Source: Pannonibacter tanglangensis
GTDB taxonomy: Bacteria > Pseudomonadota > Alphaproteobacteria > Rhizobiales > Stappiaceae
Assembly (NCBI RefSeq): GCF_009915685.1
Contig: NZ_JAABLP010000001.1
DNA length: 64,000 bases
Strand: one strand, 5' to 3'
Under the pieces are notes generated by a model. That model did no database searches and was not told the DNA's origin. It saw nothing but the letters and a program-made list of their open reading frames with translations. The translations under genes and the position numbers were made by a program. This document shows positions 42,265-50,968 of the stretch, in pieces (the first letter of the stretch is position 1; each line of letters begins with the position of its first letter).

Positions 42265-43883
42265 CCGGCCTTTTCCTCCTCCAGCGCCCGTCTCAGCCGG
42301 CGCAGGAGGACCGAGCGGCTCTTCTCGTCCGCCGCGCCCTCAAGGGCTGCCTGGATGTCGAGGAGCAGCTTCGGATAGTCGGCGGTCCAGTCGCGCCGCT
42401 CGGCAATGCCGGCCTCCGCGCGCGGCGGCGGACCGTCGCGCCGCAGCACCGCCCGGCCCGGCATCAGGTCGTAGATCGCATCCAGCGCCGGCACGACCAC
42501 ATGGCCATCGGCAAAGCCCCTTGCCACCAGGCTCTCGCAGAGCGCCAGTGCCTGCCCCTCCTCGCCGTGGGTCAGGAACAGGGTCCCGTGCACCGGCCGC
42601 CGCTCGAGGATCCATTCGATCAGGTCGCTGCGGGCGGCATGGCCGGAGTAGATGTCGACCGAGCGGATGTCGGCGCGCACGGTGATGTCCTCGCCCATCA
42701 GGCGCACGTTGCGCTGGCCGTCCAGCAGCTGCGCGCCCAGCGTGCCCGGCGCCTGATAGCCGACGAGCAGCACGGTGGTCGCCGGCTTCCACAGCCGGTT
42801 CTTGAGGTGGTGGCGGATGCGGCCGGCATCGCACATGCCGCTGGCGGCGATGATGATCGCGCCTCCGGAGATGCGGTTCAGCGCCTTGCTGTCCTCCACG
42901 CTCTCGCACAGGCTGATCCAGCGGTTGTCGAGCAGATGCGGATGCGTGCTCAGCTGCTCGAGATCCGCCGCATGCCGGTTGAAGACCTCGGTTGCGGCAA
43001 TGGCCAGCGGCGAATCCAGGAAGATCGGCGCATGGCCGATGCTGCCGCTTTCCATCAGGCGCATCAGGTCGACGATCAGCTCCTGCGTGCGTTCCACGGC
43101 AAAGGCGGGCACCAGCAGCACGCCGCCCCGGTCCAGCGCATGGCGCACCTCGCCGGCCAGCACCGCAAGCCGCTGCTCCTCGTCAAGCTGCGGCCGCTCG
43201 CGCCCGCCATAGGTGGATTCGCAAATGAGATGATCCACCCCGCTCACCGCATCCGGATCCGGATGGAAAGCCTTGTTGTCCGGGCCAATGTCGCCGGAGA
43301 ACAGGAGCCGCATCGGCGGTGCGGACGGATCAAGGCTGTCGTCCACATGGGCCGCCGCGATCTCCAGCTCGACAGAGGCCGAGCCGAGGATATGCCCGGC
43401 ATTCCAGAACCGCGCCCGCACGCCCGGCACCAGGTCGAGCCAGATGTCATAGTCGTGGGCGGCAAACATCGCCTGGCAGGCGATGGCGTCGGTCTGGCTG
43501 TAGATCGGGGTCACCGTCTCCTTGCCGCGCCTGAGGTTGCGCCGGTTGAGGTTCTCGACCTCCATTTCCTGGATATGGCCGCTGTCCGGCAGCATGAAGG
43601 TCAGGAGATCGCGGGTGCCTTCGGTCATGTGCACCGGCCCGCGATATCCGGCCTTCCAGAGCTTCGGGATCAGCCCCGCATGGTCGATGTGGGCATGGGT
43701 GAGGATCACCGCATCAAGGCTGTCGGCGGCAAAGGGAAAGGGCCGGTAGTTCAGCTCCTTCACGGCCTTGGAGCCCTGGAACAGGCCGCAGTCGATGAGA
43801 AGGCGCTGCCCGGCGATGTCCAGCAGGTAGGCCGACCCCGTCACCATGCGGGCTGCGCCACAGAAGGTCAGTCGAACCGCCAT
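42261..43883 (-). CDS. MBL-fold protein of the beta-CASP/RNA-processing type
   Basis: This 540-residue protein has an MBL core (LTHAHIDHAGLIPKLWKAG, GDIGPDNK) plus a beta-CASP-like region (GGVLLVPAFAVERTQELI, IIIAASGMCDAGRIRHHL) and the RNA-specificity style C-terminus (LFLTHGEEGQ). This architecture is usual for CPSF73-like ribonucleases. I chose ATG 43883. It converges on the glycan operon but its role is probably RNA metabolism, unrelated to it. Confidence 0.88.
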   Translation of the reverse strand: MAVRLTFCGAARMVTGSAYLLDIAGQRLLIDCGLFQGSKAVKELNYRPFPFAADSLDAVILTHAHIDHAGLIPKLWKAGYRGPVHMTEGTRDLLTFMLPDSGHIQEMEVENLNRRNLRRGKETVTPIYSQTDAIACQAMFAAHDYDIWLDLVPGVRARFWNAGHILGSASVELEIAAAHVDDSLDPSAPPMRLLFSGDIGPDNKAFHPDPDAVSGVDHLICESTYGGRERPQLDEEQRLAVLAGEVRHALDRGGVLLVPAFAVERTQELIVDLMRLMESGSIGHAPIFLDSPLAIAATEVFNRHAADLEQLSTHPHLLDNRWISLCESVEDSKALNRISGGAIIIAASGMCDAGRIRHHLKNRLWKPATTVLLVGYQAPGTLGAQLLDGQRNVRLMGEDITVRADIRSVDIYSGHAARSDLIEWILERRPVHGTLFLTHGEEGQALALCESLVARGFADGHVVVPALDAIYDLMPGRAVLRRDGPPPRAEAGIAERRDWTADYPKLLLDIQAALEGAADEKSRSVLLRRLRRALEEEKAG

Positions 43884-44009
43884 TGCTCTCTCCTCGATCC
43901 TTTGGACGGCGAGCATAGCGGCTTGTCAGCCCGTGACCAGCGGCAAGGCACGGAAAGCGCCGTCAAGTCGCAAGGATGCGGATCGCGTTACGGCAGGCTG
44001 CGTGCCGGG

Positions 44010-44498
44010 TCAGACGGCCGCCTGGCAGGTGCGGCAGGTGCCGCGCAGCTCGATCGTGGTCTTGGCGAGGGCAAAGCCGTTGTCGCTGGCCCAGCCCTTG
44101 AGCTGGCGCGTGATCGCCGCGTCGGCAAACTCGCTGACAGAACCGCAGGCCTCGCAGATGGCAAAGGCCATGGTCTCGTGGTCGACGCATTGCGGATGGC
44201 TGCAGGCAACGAAGGCGTTGAGGCTCTCCAGCCGGTGCACCATGCCGAACTCGACCAGCTTTTCCAGCGCCCGGTAGACCTGAAGCGGGGCGCGGAAGCC
44301 GTCGTCGCGCAGCTGGTCGAGGATCGTGTAGGCCGTGAGTGGGCCGCCGGCCCGCGACAGGGCGCCGTAGACCAGCGTCTGGTTGCGCGTCAGCTTGGCC
44401 GGCGCATGGCCGTGGCCGTGGCCGTGCTCATGCGCGTGGTCATGGTCATGAGCATGGCCAGGACCGGAGGCTGCGTGATCATGCGAGTGCTCTGCCAT
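44010..44498 (-). CDS. zur: Zinc uptake regulator (Fur family) with histidine-rich N-terminus
   Basis: This 162-residue Fur-family repressor is the last gene of znuC-znuB-zur. Residues 1-35 are His/Asp/Gly-rich (HAHDHDHAHEHGHGHGHA). The winged helix follows (APLQVYRALEKLVEFGMVHR), then the structural zinc cysteines CSHPQC..CEACG and a C-terminal CRTC. With zinc it should bind the box at 46362-46374 and repress both znuA and znuCB-zur. The His tract may buffer zinc or tune sensing. Confidence 0.92.
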   Translation of the reverse strand: MAEHSHDHAASGPGHAHDHDHAHEHGHGHGHAPAKLTRNQTLVYGALSRAGGPLTAYTILDQLRDDGFRAPLQVYRALEKLVEFGMVHRLESLNAFVACSHPQCVDHETMAFAICEACGSVSEFADAAITRQLKGWASDNGFALAKTTIELRGTCRTCQAAV

Positions 44499-44513
44499 GT
44501 CCTCGGTCCCCTG

Positions 44514-45338
44514 TCAGGCCTCCCTGCCGATCCGGCGCATGAGGCTGGCCACGCCGCCTGCAACCGGCGTCAGGCTTACACCAAAAAGCAGCATGGCCGC
44601 CACCACGATGGAGGGACCGGACGGCGTGTCGAATTCCAGCGAGCCGAACAGGCCGGCCAGCACGGCAATGGCCCCGGCCAGAGCCGCCAGAACCGCCATC
44701 TGCTCCGGACCCGACGCCAGCCGCCGGGCGGTGGCGGCCGGGATGATCAGCAAGGCGGTGATGAGCAGCACGCCGACGATCTTCATCGCGATGGCGATGA
44801 CCGTGGCCATCAGGACCATGAAGATCAGGTTCGCCCGGGCGGGTTTCAAGCCCTCGGCCTCGGCCAGATCCGCGCTGACGGTCGCGGCAAACAGGGGCCG
44901 CCAGATCATCACCAGAACGGCAAGGACGACCGCGCCGCCGGCATAGATCAGGCCGATGTCCATCCGCGACACCGACAGGATGTCGCCGAACAGGAAGCCC
45001 ATCAGGTCCATCCGCACCCAGGTCATGAAGGCGAGGCAGACAAGGCCAAGCGCCAGCGAGGAATGGGCGAGCAGCCCGAGCAGCGCGTCGGACGACAGTC
45101 CGCCGCGCTTCTGCAAGGCCAGCAGCAGCAGCGAGATGATCGTGCAGACGGCAAAGACCGCCAGCGTGATGTTGATTTCCAGCAGGAACGCCAGCGCCAC
45201 GCCGAGCAGGGCGGCATGGGAGAGCGTGTCACCGAAATAGGCGAGGCGACGCCAGACGATGAAACAGCCGAGCGGACCGGCCACCAGCGCCACGCCAAGG
45301 CCGGCGAGAACCGCACGAACGAAGAAGTCATCGAGCAT
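44514..45338 (-). CDS. znuB: Zinc ABC transporter permease
   Basis: This 274-residue integral membrane protein has about eight hydrophobic helices and the ABC-3 family N-terminus (FVRAVLAGLGVALVAGPLGC, WRRLAYFGDTLSHAALLG). ATG 45338 overlaps the 3' end of znuC by 11 bp, so it is coupled. It forms the membrane channel for zinc import with ZnuC and ZnuA. Confidence 0.95.
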   Translation of the reverse strand: MLDDFFVRAVLAGLGVALVAGPLGCFIVWRRLAYFGDTLSHAALLGVALAFLLEINITLAVFAVCTIISLLLLALQKRGGLSSDALLGLLAHSSLALGLVCLAFMTWVRMDLMGFLFGDILSVSRMDIGLIYAGGAVVLAVLVMIWRPLFAATVSADLAEAEGLKPARANLIFMVLMATVIAIAMKIVGVLLITALLIIPAATARRLASGPEQMAVLAALAGAIAVLAGLFGSLEFDTPSGPSIVVAAMLLFGVSLTPVAGGVASLMRRIGREA

Positions 45339-46290
45339 CGGTGGTGTCCCCGCGCCGGGCCGTGTGGTCATGCCCGTGGTGGTGGGCATGATGGTCGTGG
45401 TCGTGCTCATGGCCGTGGCCGTGGTTATGGCCGTGATCATGATCGTGGGAATGCGCGGGACCAGGTCCGGCGTGACCTGATCCCGCGTGATCATGATGGT
45501 GCCCGTCGCCCGGATGGCAGTGGTCGGTGATCGACCCGTCCTGATGACGGACACGTCCGTCGGGCAGGTGCTCGTGGTCGTGGCTGTGCTCATAGACGGC
45601 CAGCGCGCCAGCGGCCCGGGGGCCGAACAGGTCGCGGTAGGCCGCCGACCGGGCGACGCTCACCGGCGTGCCGCGGCAGCAGACATGGCCATTGAGGCAG
45701 ACGACCTGGTCGGTGGCCGCCATCACCACATGCAGGTCATGGGAGATCATCAGGATCCCGCAGCCAAGCTCGTCCCGGACGGAGCGGATCAGGTCGTAGA
45801 GGACGATCTCGCCGTTGAAATCGACGCCCTGCACCGGTTCGTCCAGCACGAGGAGATCCGGTTTGCGTGCGATGGCGCGGGCGATCAGGACCCGCTGCAT
45901 CTCGCCGCCCGACAGGTTGCGCATTTCCGCCCGGCCAAGATGCGCGACCCCGGTCATGGCGAGGGCGCGGCGGCTGTCGGCCTCGTCGAGCGGCCCCGTC
46001 AGCCGCATGAAACGGGCCACGGTGAGCGGCAGGGTCCAGTCAATGGCGAGCTTTTGCGGCACATAGCCGACGGTGAGCCCGTCGCGCCGCTCCGAGGTCC
46101 CCTCGGTCGGGCGCAGGATCCCGAGCGCCATCTTGGCGGTGGTCGACTTGCCCGAGCCGTTCGGCCCGATCAGGGTGACGATTTCGGCTGGTGCCACGGA
46201 CAGGTCGACGCCCCGGACCAGCCAGCGGTCCTCCTTCAGGACACCGGCGCCGGACAGGCGGACGAGAGACGGGGGGGCTGACTGCAACAC
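45328..46290 (-). CDS. znuC: Zinc ABC transporter ATPase with histidine-rich C-terminal extension
   Basis: This 320-residue ATPase has Walker A IGPNGSGKSTT, signature LSGGEMQRV, Walker B LLVLDEPVQGVD and switch ISHDLHVV, all intact. After the ATPase core (about 245 residues) comes a roughly 70-residue tail with alternating His/Asp/Gly (DHDHGHNHGHGHEHDHDHHA). The start is probably GTG 46290 or the adjacent TTG, because the ORF upstream would run through the Zur box region. Similar His tails are known on some alphaproteobacterial ZnuC proteins. Confidence 0.92.
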   Translation of the reverse strand: MLQSAPPSLVRLSGAGVLKEDRWLVRGVDLSVAPAEIVTLIGPNGSGKSTTAKMALGILRPTEGTSERRDGLTVGYVPQKLAIDWTLPLTVARFMRLTGPLDEADSRRALAMTGVAHLGRAEMRNLSGGEMQRVLIARAIARKPDLLVLDEPVQGVDFNGEIVLYDLIRSVRDELGCGILMISHDLHVVMAATDQVVCLNGHVCCRGTPVSVARSAAYRDLFGPRAAGALAVYEHSHDHEHLPDGRVRHQDGSITDHCHPGDGHHHDHAGSGHAGPGPAHSHDHDHGHNHGHGHEHDHDHHAHHHGHDHTARRGDTTDAR

Positions 46291-46361
46291 CTGATTCCTG
46301 GCCCTGTGAAAGAGCGGATTGCCTTTGCTTATGTCACACGTTATAGGGTTACGCAATTCGT

Positions 46362-46374
46362 GTTATAACATAAC
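46362..46374. promoter_or_regulatory. Zur box between znuC and znuA
   Basis: GTTAT-AAC-ATAAC is a perfect dyad of the kind bound by alphaproteobacterial Zur. It lies 19 bp before znuA. A weaker related sequence, GTTATAGGGTTAC, is at 46340-46352 nearer the znuC side. One region can thus control both divergent transcripts. Confidence 0.8.
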
Positions 46375-46393
46375 CAAGCCGAAGGAGCATCCG

Positions 46394-47461
46394 ATGACCC
46401 GCGTGTCCTCCCCCGCCGCTGCGCGCCGCCGCCGTTTGCCCCGCATGGTCGCCCTTTTGGCAGGTGCGGCCCTGCTCTTGCCCATGTCGACCGGCCTTGC
46501 CGTCGCGGCCCCGAAGGTCGTCGCCTCGATCAAGCCGGTCCACTCTCTCGTGGCCGCCGTGATGCAGGGCGTCGGCGAACCGGACATCATCGTCGATGGT
46601 GCGGCCTCGCCGCACACCTTTGCCCTGAAGCCGTCGACGGCCCGGGTGATTGCCGGGGCAGACCTGGTCTTTTGGGTCGGGCCGGACCTGGAGGCCTTCC
46701 TCGAGAAACCGATCGGCACGCTCGGCGAAAAGGCGGAGGCCGTGGAGCTTTCAGAAGCCCATGGCGTCACGCTGCTGCCTGTCCGCGAAGGCGGGGATTT
46801 CGACGCCCATGATCACGGCGACGAGGCCGATGGCCACGATCACGGGCACAGCCATGGGCACGATCACGGGCACAGCCACGGCAAGACTGCCGCCAAGGCA
46901 GGCCATGATCACGGCCATGACCATGGCCACGACCACGCCCACGGCGCCTTCGATGCCCATATCTGGCTCGATCCGGCCAATGCCCGCGCGATGGTCGCGG
47001 AGATCGAGGAGCACCTGTCCGAGGCCGATCCGGCCAACGCGGCAACCTACAAGGCCAATGCCGAGGCGCTCAGCGCACGACTGACCGCGCTTGAGGCCGA
47101 GCTGGCCAAGGAGCTGGAGCCGGTCAAGGGCAAGCCCTTCATCGTCTTCCACGATGCCTACCAGTATTTCGAGAAACGCTTCGGCATCCAGGCGGCCGGC
47201 TCGATCACGCTGAGCCCGGAGGTGCTTCCGGGCGCCGAGCGGGTCAGCGAGCTGCGTGGCAAGATCACGGGCCTCAAGGCCGGCTGCGTCTTCTCCGAGC
47301 CGCAGTTCGAGCCGAAGCTGGTCGGCATGCTGGTCGAAGGCACCTCTGTCGGCACCGGCGTCCTCGATCCCCTCGGCGCCTCCTTGCCCAACGGCCCCGG
47401 CCTCTACGAGCAGCTCCTGCGCGATCTGGCCGGGTCGTTGAAGGGATGCCTGGCGAAGTAA
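46394..47461 (+). CDS. znuA: Periplasmic zinc-binding protein of the zinc ABC transporter
   Basis: This 355-residue cluster A-I binding protein has a signal peptide in residues 1-39 (LLAGAALLLPMSTGLAVAA). Zinc ligands are visible in ASPHTFALKPS, DAHIWLDP and FHDAYQYF. The family histidine-rich loop is present and long (DHGHSHGHDHGHSHGK and DHGHDHGHDHAHG around residues 135-185). It is divergent from znuCB-zur across a Zur box. It delivers zinc to ZnuBC. Confidence 0.95.
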   Translation: MTRVSSPAAARRRRLPRMVALLAGAALLLPMSTGLAVAAPKVVASIKPVHSLVAAVMQGVGEPDIIVDGAASPHTFALKPSTARVIAGADLVFWVGPDLEAFLEKPIGTLGEKAEAVELSEAHGVTLLPVREGGDFDAHDHGDEADGHDHGHSHGHDHGHSHGKTAAKAGHDHGHDHGHDHAHGAFDAHIWLDPANARAMVAEIEEHLSEADPANAATYKANAEALSARLTALEAELAKELEPVKGKPFIVFHDAYQYFEKRFGIQAAGSITLSPEVLPGAERVSELRGKITGLKAGCVFSEPQFEPKLVGMLVEGTSVGTGVLDPLGASLPNGPGLYEQLLRDLAGSLKGCLAK

Positions 47462-47472
47462 ACGCTCCTGAA

Positions 47473-47505
47473 CCACCGCCGCCCGGCGTCATGCCGGGGC
47501 GGTGG
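47473..47505 (+). terminator. Hairpin after znuA
   Basis: CCACCGCC (47473-47480) pairs with GGCGGTGG (47498-47505), with an inner CCGG/CCGG pair. It lies 11 bp after the znuA stop and lacks a T-run. Confidence 0.5.
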
Positions 47506-47543
47506 TGGGTGGCATGACACCCGCGCGCCATCCCCCGCTCCGT

Positions 47544-47724
47544 GTCACCCCGGCCGAGCAACGCGAGAGCCGGGGCCCACTCGTTTCCAGAACTGTGCGG
47601 CGAGCGCCGCAGCGCTGCGATAGACATCCAAACTTCGCCGCAGCCTGTGGTGCCACCGTGCCAAACTCCGCTGCTCTGCAAACGAGTGGGCCCCGGGTCT
47701 GCGCTACGCTGCGCCCGGGGTGAC
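47544..47724. repeat. Large palindromic intergenic element
   Basis: An outer 10-bp pair, GTCACCCCGG (47544-47553) and CCGGGGTGAC (47715-47724), encloses a perfect 17-bp pair, CCGGGGCCCACTCGTTT (47570-47586) and AAACGAGTGGGCCCCGG (47680-47696). The 93-bp interior has no ORF. The remainder of the 47462-47800 gap is empty. It is a non-coding miniature element with nested arms, related in style to 31357-31429. Confidence 0.8.
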
Positions 47725-47800
47725 ATCGGTGGAATTCTTGGCAGTGGCCGCACCGCCCGGCCTCACAGCCGGGCGATGCCTTTCAACATTCGACAAGCGG

Positions 47801-49738
47801 TCAGATGCCCTCGCCGCCGAAGACATAGCCGTTGGCGGCGATGATGCCGGCGCGGCGCAGGTGGTTGAGCACATCCTCGGCCGCCGCTTCCGGATCGCGG
47901 CCGACGGTGGCCACCCGCAGTTCCGGCGTCTCGGGCGCCTCGTAGGGGCTGTCGATGCCGGTGAAGTTGGCGATCTCGCCAGCATCGGCCTTGGCATAGA
48001 GGCCCTTCGGGTCGCGCTTGCGGCACTCGTCGATGGGCGTGTCGACAAAGATCTCGACGAACTCGCCCTCGCCCAGCAGGTCGCGCGCCAGCTGCCGCTC
48101 GGCGCGGAACGGCGAGATGAAGGACACCAGCACGATCAGGCCGGCATCCACGAAGAGCCGCGAGACCTCCGCGACACGGCGGATGTTCTCCACCCGGTCG
48201 GCGTCGGAGAAGCCAAGATCCCTGTTGAGGCCGTGGCGGATGTTGTCGCCGTCGAGCACATAGGTGTGGCGGCCCTCCAGGTGCAGCTTCTTCTCCACGA
48301 TGGAGGCGATGGTCGACTTGCCGGAGCCGGACAGGCCGGTGAACCACAGCACCGCCGGCTTCTGCCTGAGGCTCTCGGCCCGGGCTGCCTTGTCGACATC
48401 CAGCGCCTGCCAGTGGATGTTGCTGGCCCGCCGCTCCGCCTTCACCACCATGCCGGCGCCGACGGTCGCATTGCTCATGCGGTCGATCAGGATGAAGGCA
48501 CCCGTGGTGCGGTTGGCGGCATAGGCGTCGATGGCGATAGGCGCGGACAGGCTGAACTCGGCCAGCGCGATCTCGTTCAGCCCGAGCGTCTCGGCCGGGG
48601 CTTCCTCGAAGGTGTTGACATTGATCTTGTGCGCCAGCGCCGTCAGCGTGGCCGTCACGGTCCGCGTGCCGATCTTCAGGAGATAGGAGCGGCCCGGCAA
48701 AAGGGCTGCCTCGGCCATCCAGATCACATGCGCCGACAGGCTGTCCGCCACGGCCGGGCGCTCGTCGGAGCGCGACAGCACGTCGCCGCGGGAAATGTCG
48801 ATCTCGTCGCGCAGGACCAGCGTCACCGCCTCCCCTGCCCGCGCGCTGTCCACGTCATCGAAGCCGTTGACGATGCGGGTGACCGTCGAACTCTTGCCCG
48901 AGGCTGCGACCGTCACGTTGCTGCCGATGGCAATGCGCCCGCTGGCAACCGTGCCGGAGTAACCGCGGAAGTCGAGGTTCGGGCGGTTGACCCACTGGAC
49001 GGGGAAGCGGAAGTCGGCCGCCGTTTCCTTCTCGCCGACATCGACGGTTTCCAGATGCTGGAGCAGCGTCGGTCCCTGATACCAGGGCATGCGGCCCGAG
49101 CGGCTGGTGACGTTGTCGCCATAGCGCGCCGAGATCGGCACGGACACGACGGTCTCGAAGCGGAAGTTGCCGCCCAGCGCCGCAAAGTCGCGCTCGATCT
49201 CGTCAAAGCGCTCCTGCGAGAAATCGACGAGGTCGATCTTGTTCACCGCCAGGACGATGTGGCGGATGCCGAGCAGCGAGGCGATGAAGGCATGGCGGCG
49301 CGTCTGGGTCATCAGGCCGTGGCGGGCATCGACCAGCAGCACGGCGAGATCGGCGGTGGAGGCACCGGTCGCCATGTTGCGGGTGTACTGCTCGTGGCCG
49401 GGCGTGTCGGCAACGATGAACTTGCGCTTGTCGGTGGCAAAGAAGCGATAGGCGACGTCGATGGTGATGCCCTGCTCGCGCTCGGCCTCGAGGCCATCGA
49501 CCAGCAGCGCCAGGTCAATGTCCTCGCCAACCGTGCCATGCCGGCGGCTGTCGCGCTCAAGGGCGGCCAGCTGGTCCTCGAAGATCAGCTTGGTGTCATA
49601 GAGCAGCCGGCCGATCAGGGTCGACTTGCCGTCATCGACGCTGCCGCACGTCAGAAAGCGGAGCTGGTCCTTGTTCTCCTGCGCGCGGATGTAGTCGAGC
49701 ACGGCCGCTTCGGAGGTGAGATGATCCGTGAAGTCCAT
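47801..49738 (-). CDS. cysNC: Bifunctional sulfate adenylyltransferase GTPase subunit / APS kinase
   Basis: This 645-residue fusion has an N-terminal EF-Tu-like GTPase (GSVDDGKSTLIGRLL, DTPGHEQYTRNM, NKIDLVDF) that drives sulfate adenylylation with CysD. The C-terminal APS kinase begins near residue 450 (WFTGLSGSGKSTIASIVEK) and makes PAPS. The same fusion is called NodQ when devoted to Nod-factor sulfation; no nod genes are present here. It lies 2 bp after cysD in one operon. Confidence 0.96.
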   Translation of the reverse strand: MDFTDHLTSEAAVLDYIRAQENKDQLRFLTCGSVDDGKSTLIGRLLYDTKLIFEDQLAALERDSRRHGTVGEDIDLALLVDGLEAEREQGITIDVAYRFFATDKRKFIVADTPGHEQYTRNMATGASTADLAVLLVDARHGLMTQTRRHAFIASLLGIRHIVLAVNKIDLVDFSQERFDEIERDFAALGGNFRFETVVSVPISARYGDNVTSRSGRMPWYQGPTLLQHLETVDVGEKETAADFRFPVQWVNRPNLDFRGYSGTVASGRIAIGSNVTVAASGKSSTVTRIVNGFDDVDSARAGEAVTLVLRDEIDISRGDVLSRSDERPAVADSLSAHVIWMAEAALLPGRSYLLKIGTRTVTATLTALAHKINVNTFEEAPAETLGLNEIALAEFSLSAPIAIDAYAANRTTGAFILIDRMSNATVGAGMVVKAERRASNIHWQALDVDKAARAESLRQKPAVLWFTGLSGSGKSTIASIVEKKLHLEGRHTYVLDGDNIRHGLNRDLGFSDADRVENIRRVAEVSRLFVDAGLIVLVSFISPFRAERQLARDLLGEGEFVEIFVDTPIDECRKRDPKGLYAKADAGEIANFTGIDSPYEAPETPELRVATVGRDPEAAAEDVLNHLRRAGIIAANGYVFGGEGI

Positions 49739-49740
49739 GA

Positions 49741-50646
49741 TCAGAAGTATCCTTCGCGCTTCTTCTTTTCCATCGAGGCGGCGTCGTCGTGGTCGATGAG
49801 GCGGCCGGAGCGTTCCGAGGTGCGGGCAATCAGCATCTCGCGCAGGATGGCCGGCAGGGTCGCAGCATCGGATTCGATGGCACCGGTGAGCGGGTAGCAG
49901 CCAAGCGTGCGGAAGCGGACCATCTTCTCCTCTACGGTCTCGCCGGGGCGGATCTTCATCCGGTCATCGTCGACCATGATCAGCATGCCGTCGCGCTCGA
50001 CCACCGGACGCGGGGCGGCATAATAGAGCGGCACCATGGGGATGTTCTCCGCCAGGATGTACTGCCAGATGTCCAGCTCGGTCCAGTTGGACAGCGGGAA
50101 GGCGCGGATGGATTCGCCCCTGGCCACCCGGGCGTTGTAGAGGTTCCACAGTTCCGGGCGCTGGTTCTTCGGGTCCCAGGTGTGCGAGGCGGTGCGGAAG
50201 GAGAAGACACGCTCCTTGGCGCGGCTCTTCTCCTCGTCGCGGCGCGCGCCGCCGAAGGCTGCATCGAAGCCGTACTTGGTCAGCGCCTGCTTCAGCGCCT
50301 CGGTCTTCATGATGTGGGTGTGGACCGAGGAGCCGTGGTCAAAGGGGTTGATGCCCTGGGCCAGCCCTTCCGGGTTGGTATGGACGATCAGGTCCAGCCC
50401 GAGCCGCTTCACCGTCTCGTTGCGGAAGGAGATCATCTCGCGGAACTTCCAGCCGGTGTCCACGTGCAGGAGCGGGAAAGGCGGCTTCGAGGGATAGAAG
50501 GCCTTCATCGCCAGATGCAGCATGACCGACGAGTCCTTGCCGATGGAATAGAGCATCACCGGGTTGCGGAACTCGGCCGCCACCTCGCGGATGATGTGAA
50601 TGCTCTCCGCTTCAAGCCGCCGGAGATTGCTGAGCCGATCAGACAT
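49741..50646 (-). CDS. cysD: Sulfate adenylyltransferase subunit 2
   Basis: This 301-residue PP-loop ATP pyrophosphatase forms APS from sulfate and ATP with CysN. The PP-loop reads MLYSIGKDSSVMLHLAMKAF, and the family segments FGGARRDEEKSRAKERVFSF and FPLSNWTELDIWQYI follow. It is first in the cysD-cysNC operon. Length and motifs are normal. Confidence 0.96.
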   Translation of the reverse strand: MSDRLSNLRRLEAESIHIIREVAAEFRNPVMLYSIGKDSSVMLHLAMKAFYPSKPPFPLLHVDTGWKFREMISFRNETVKRLGLDLIVHTNPEGLAQGINPFDHGSSVHTHIMKTEALKQALTKYGFDAAFGGARRDEEKSRAKERVFSFRTASHTWDPKNQRPELWNLYNARVARGESIRAFPLSNWTELDIWQYILAENIPMVPLYYAAPRPVVERDGMLIMVDDDRMKIRPGETVEEKMVRFRTLGCYPLTGAIESDAATLPAILREMLIARTSERSGRLIDHDDAASMEKKKREGYF

Positions 50647-50968
50647 GCGCCACTTCTTCCCTCGCGCCCCCTTGTCCGGGCCGCGTGTCGGCGGCGGGGC
50701 GATCGTGGCGCAACCCTACAAAAGCGGGCCTGTCCGCATAAGAAACGGTTTTGCGGGCTTTCCGGAGGAACGGCTTTTCCGGTTCGTTTTTCTCGCCAAG
50801 CGGAGAAATCCCTTCGGCAGGGGATCAATCGCCCTTTCCGGCGCGCGGCACGGCCGGGAATCCGGCCCACGCCCGCGACCGCATTTGGATCAATGCGTCA
50901 CCACCCCGGAGGGCCTGCCGGCCCCGGGGCGCTGACGGAGGCGGAGCGGCCTGTCTCGCGGGCGGGGG
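50647..50968. other. Intergenic region upstream of cysD, downstream of the TRAP operon
   Basis: These 322 bp hold no supportable gene. They must contain the cysD promoter, and AT-richer patches such as CCGCATAAGAAACGGTTTTG occur about 90-110 bp before cysD. No regulatory box could be assigned with confidence. Confidence 0.4.

Noticed and set aside
42030..45530. 1166-residue plus-strand ORF
   Set aside because: Antisense to the MBL, zur and znuB genes; no plausible domain.
46800..46950. DNA tandem repeat in znuA
   Set aside because: The periodicity comes from His/Asp/Gly codons of the normal ZnuA metal loop, not an independent DNA repeat.
47801..50646. Nodulation sulfation genes (nodPQ)
   Set aside because: The cysNC fusion is also the standard assimilatory form, and no nod gene or nod box is present.
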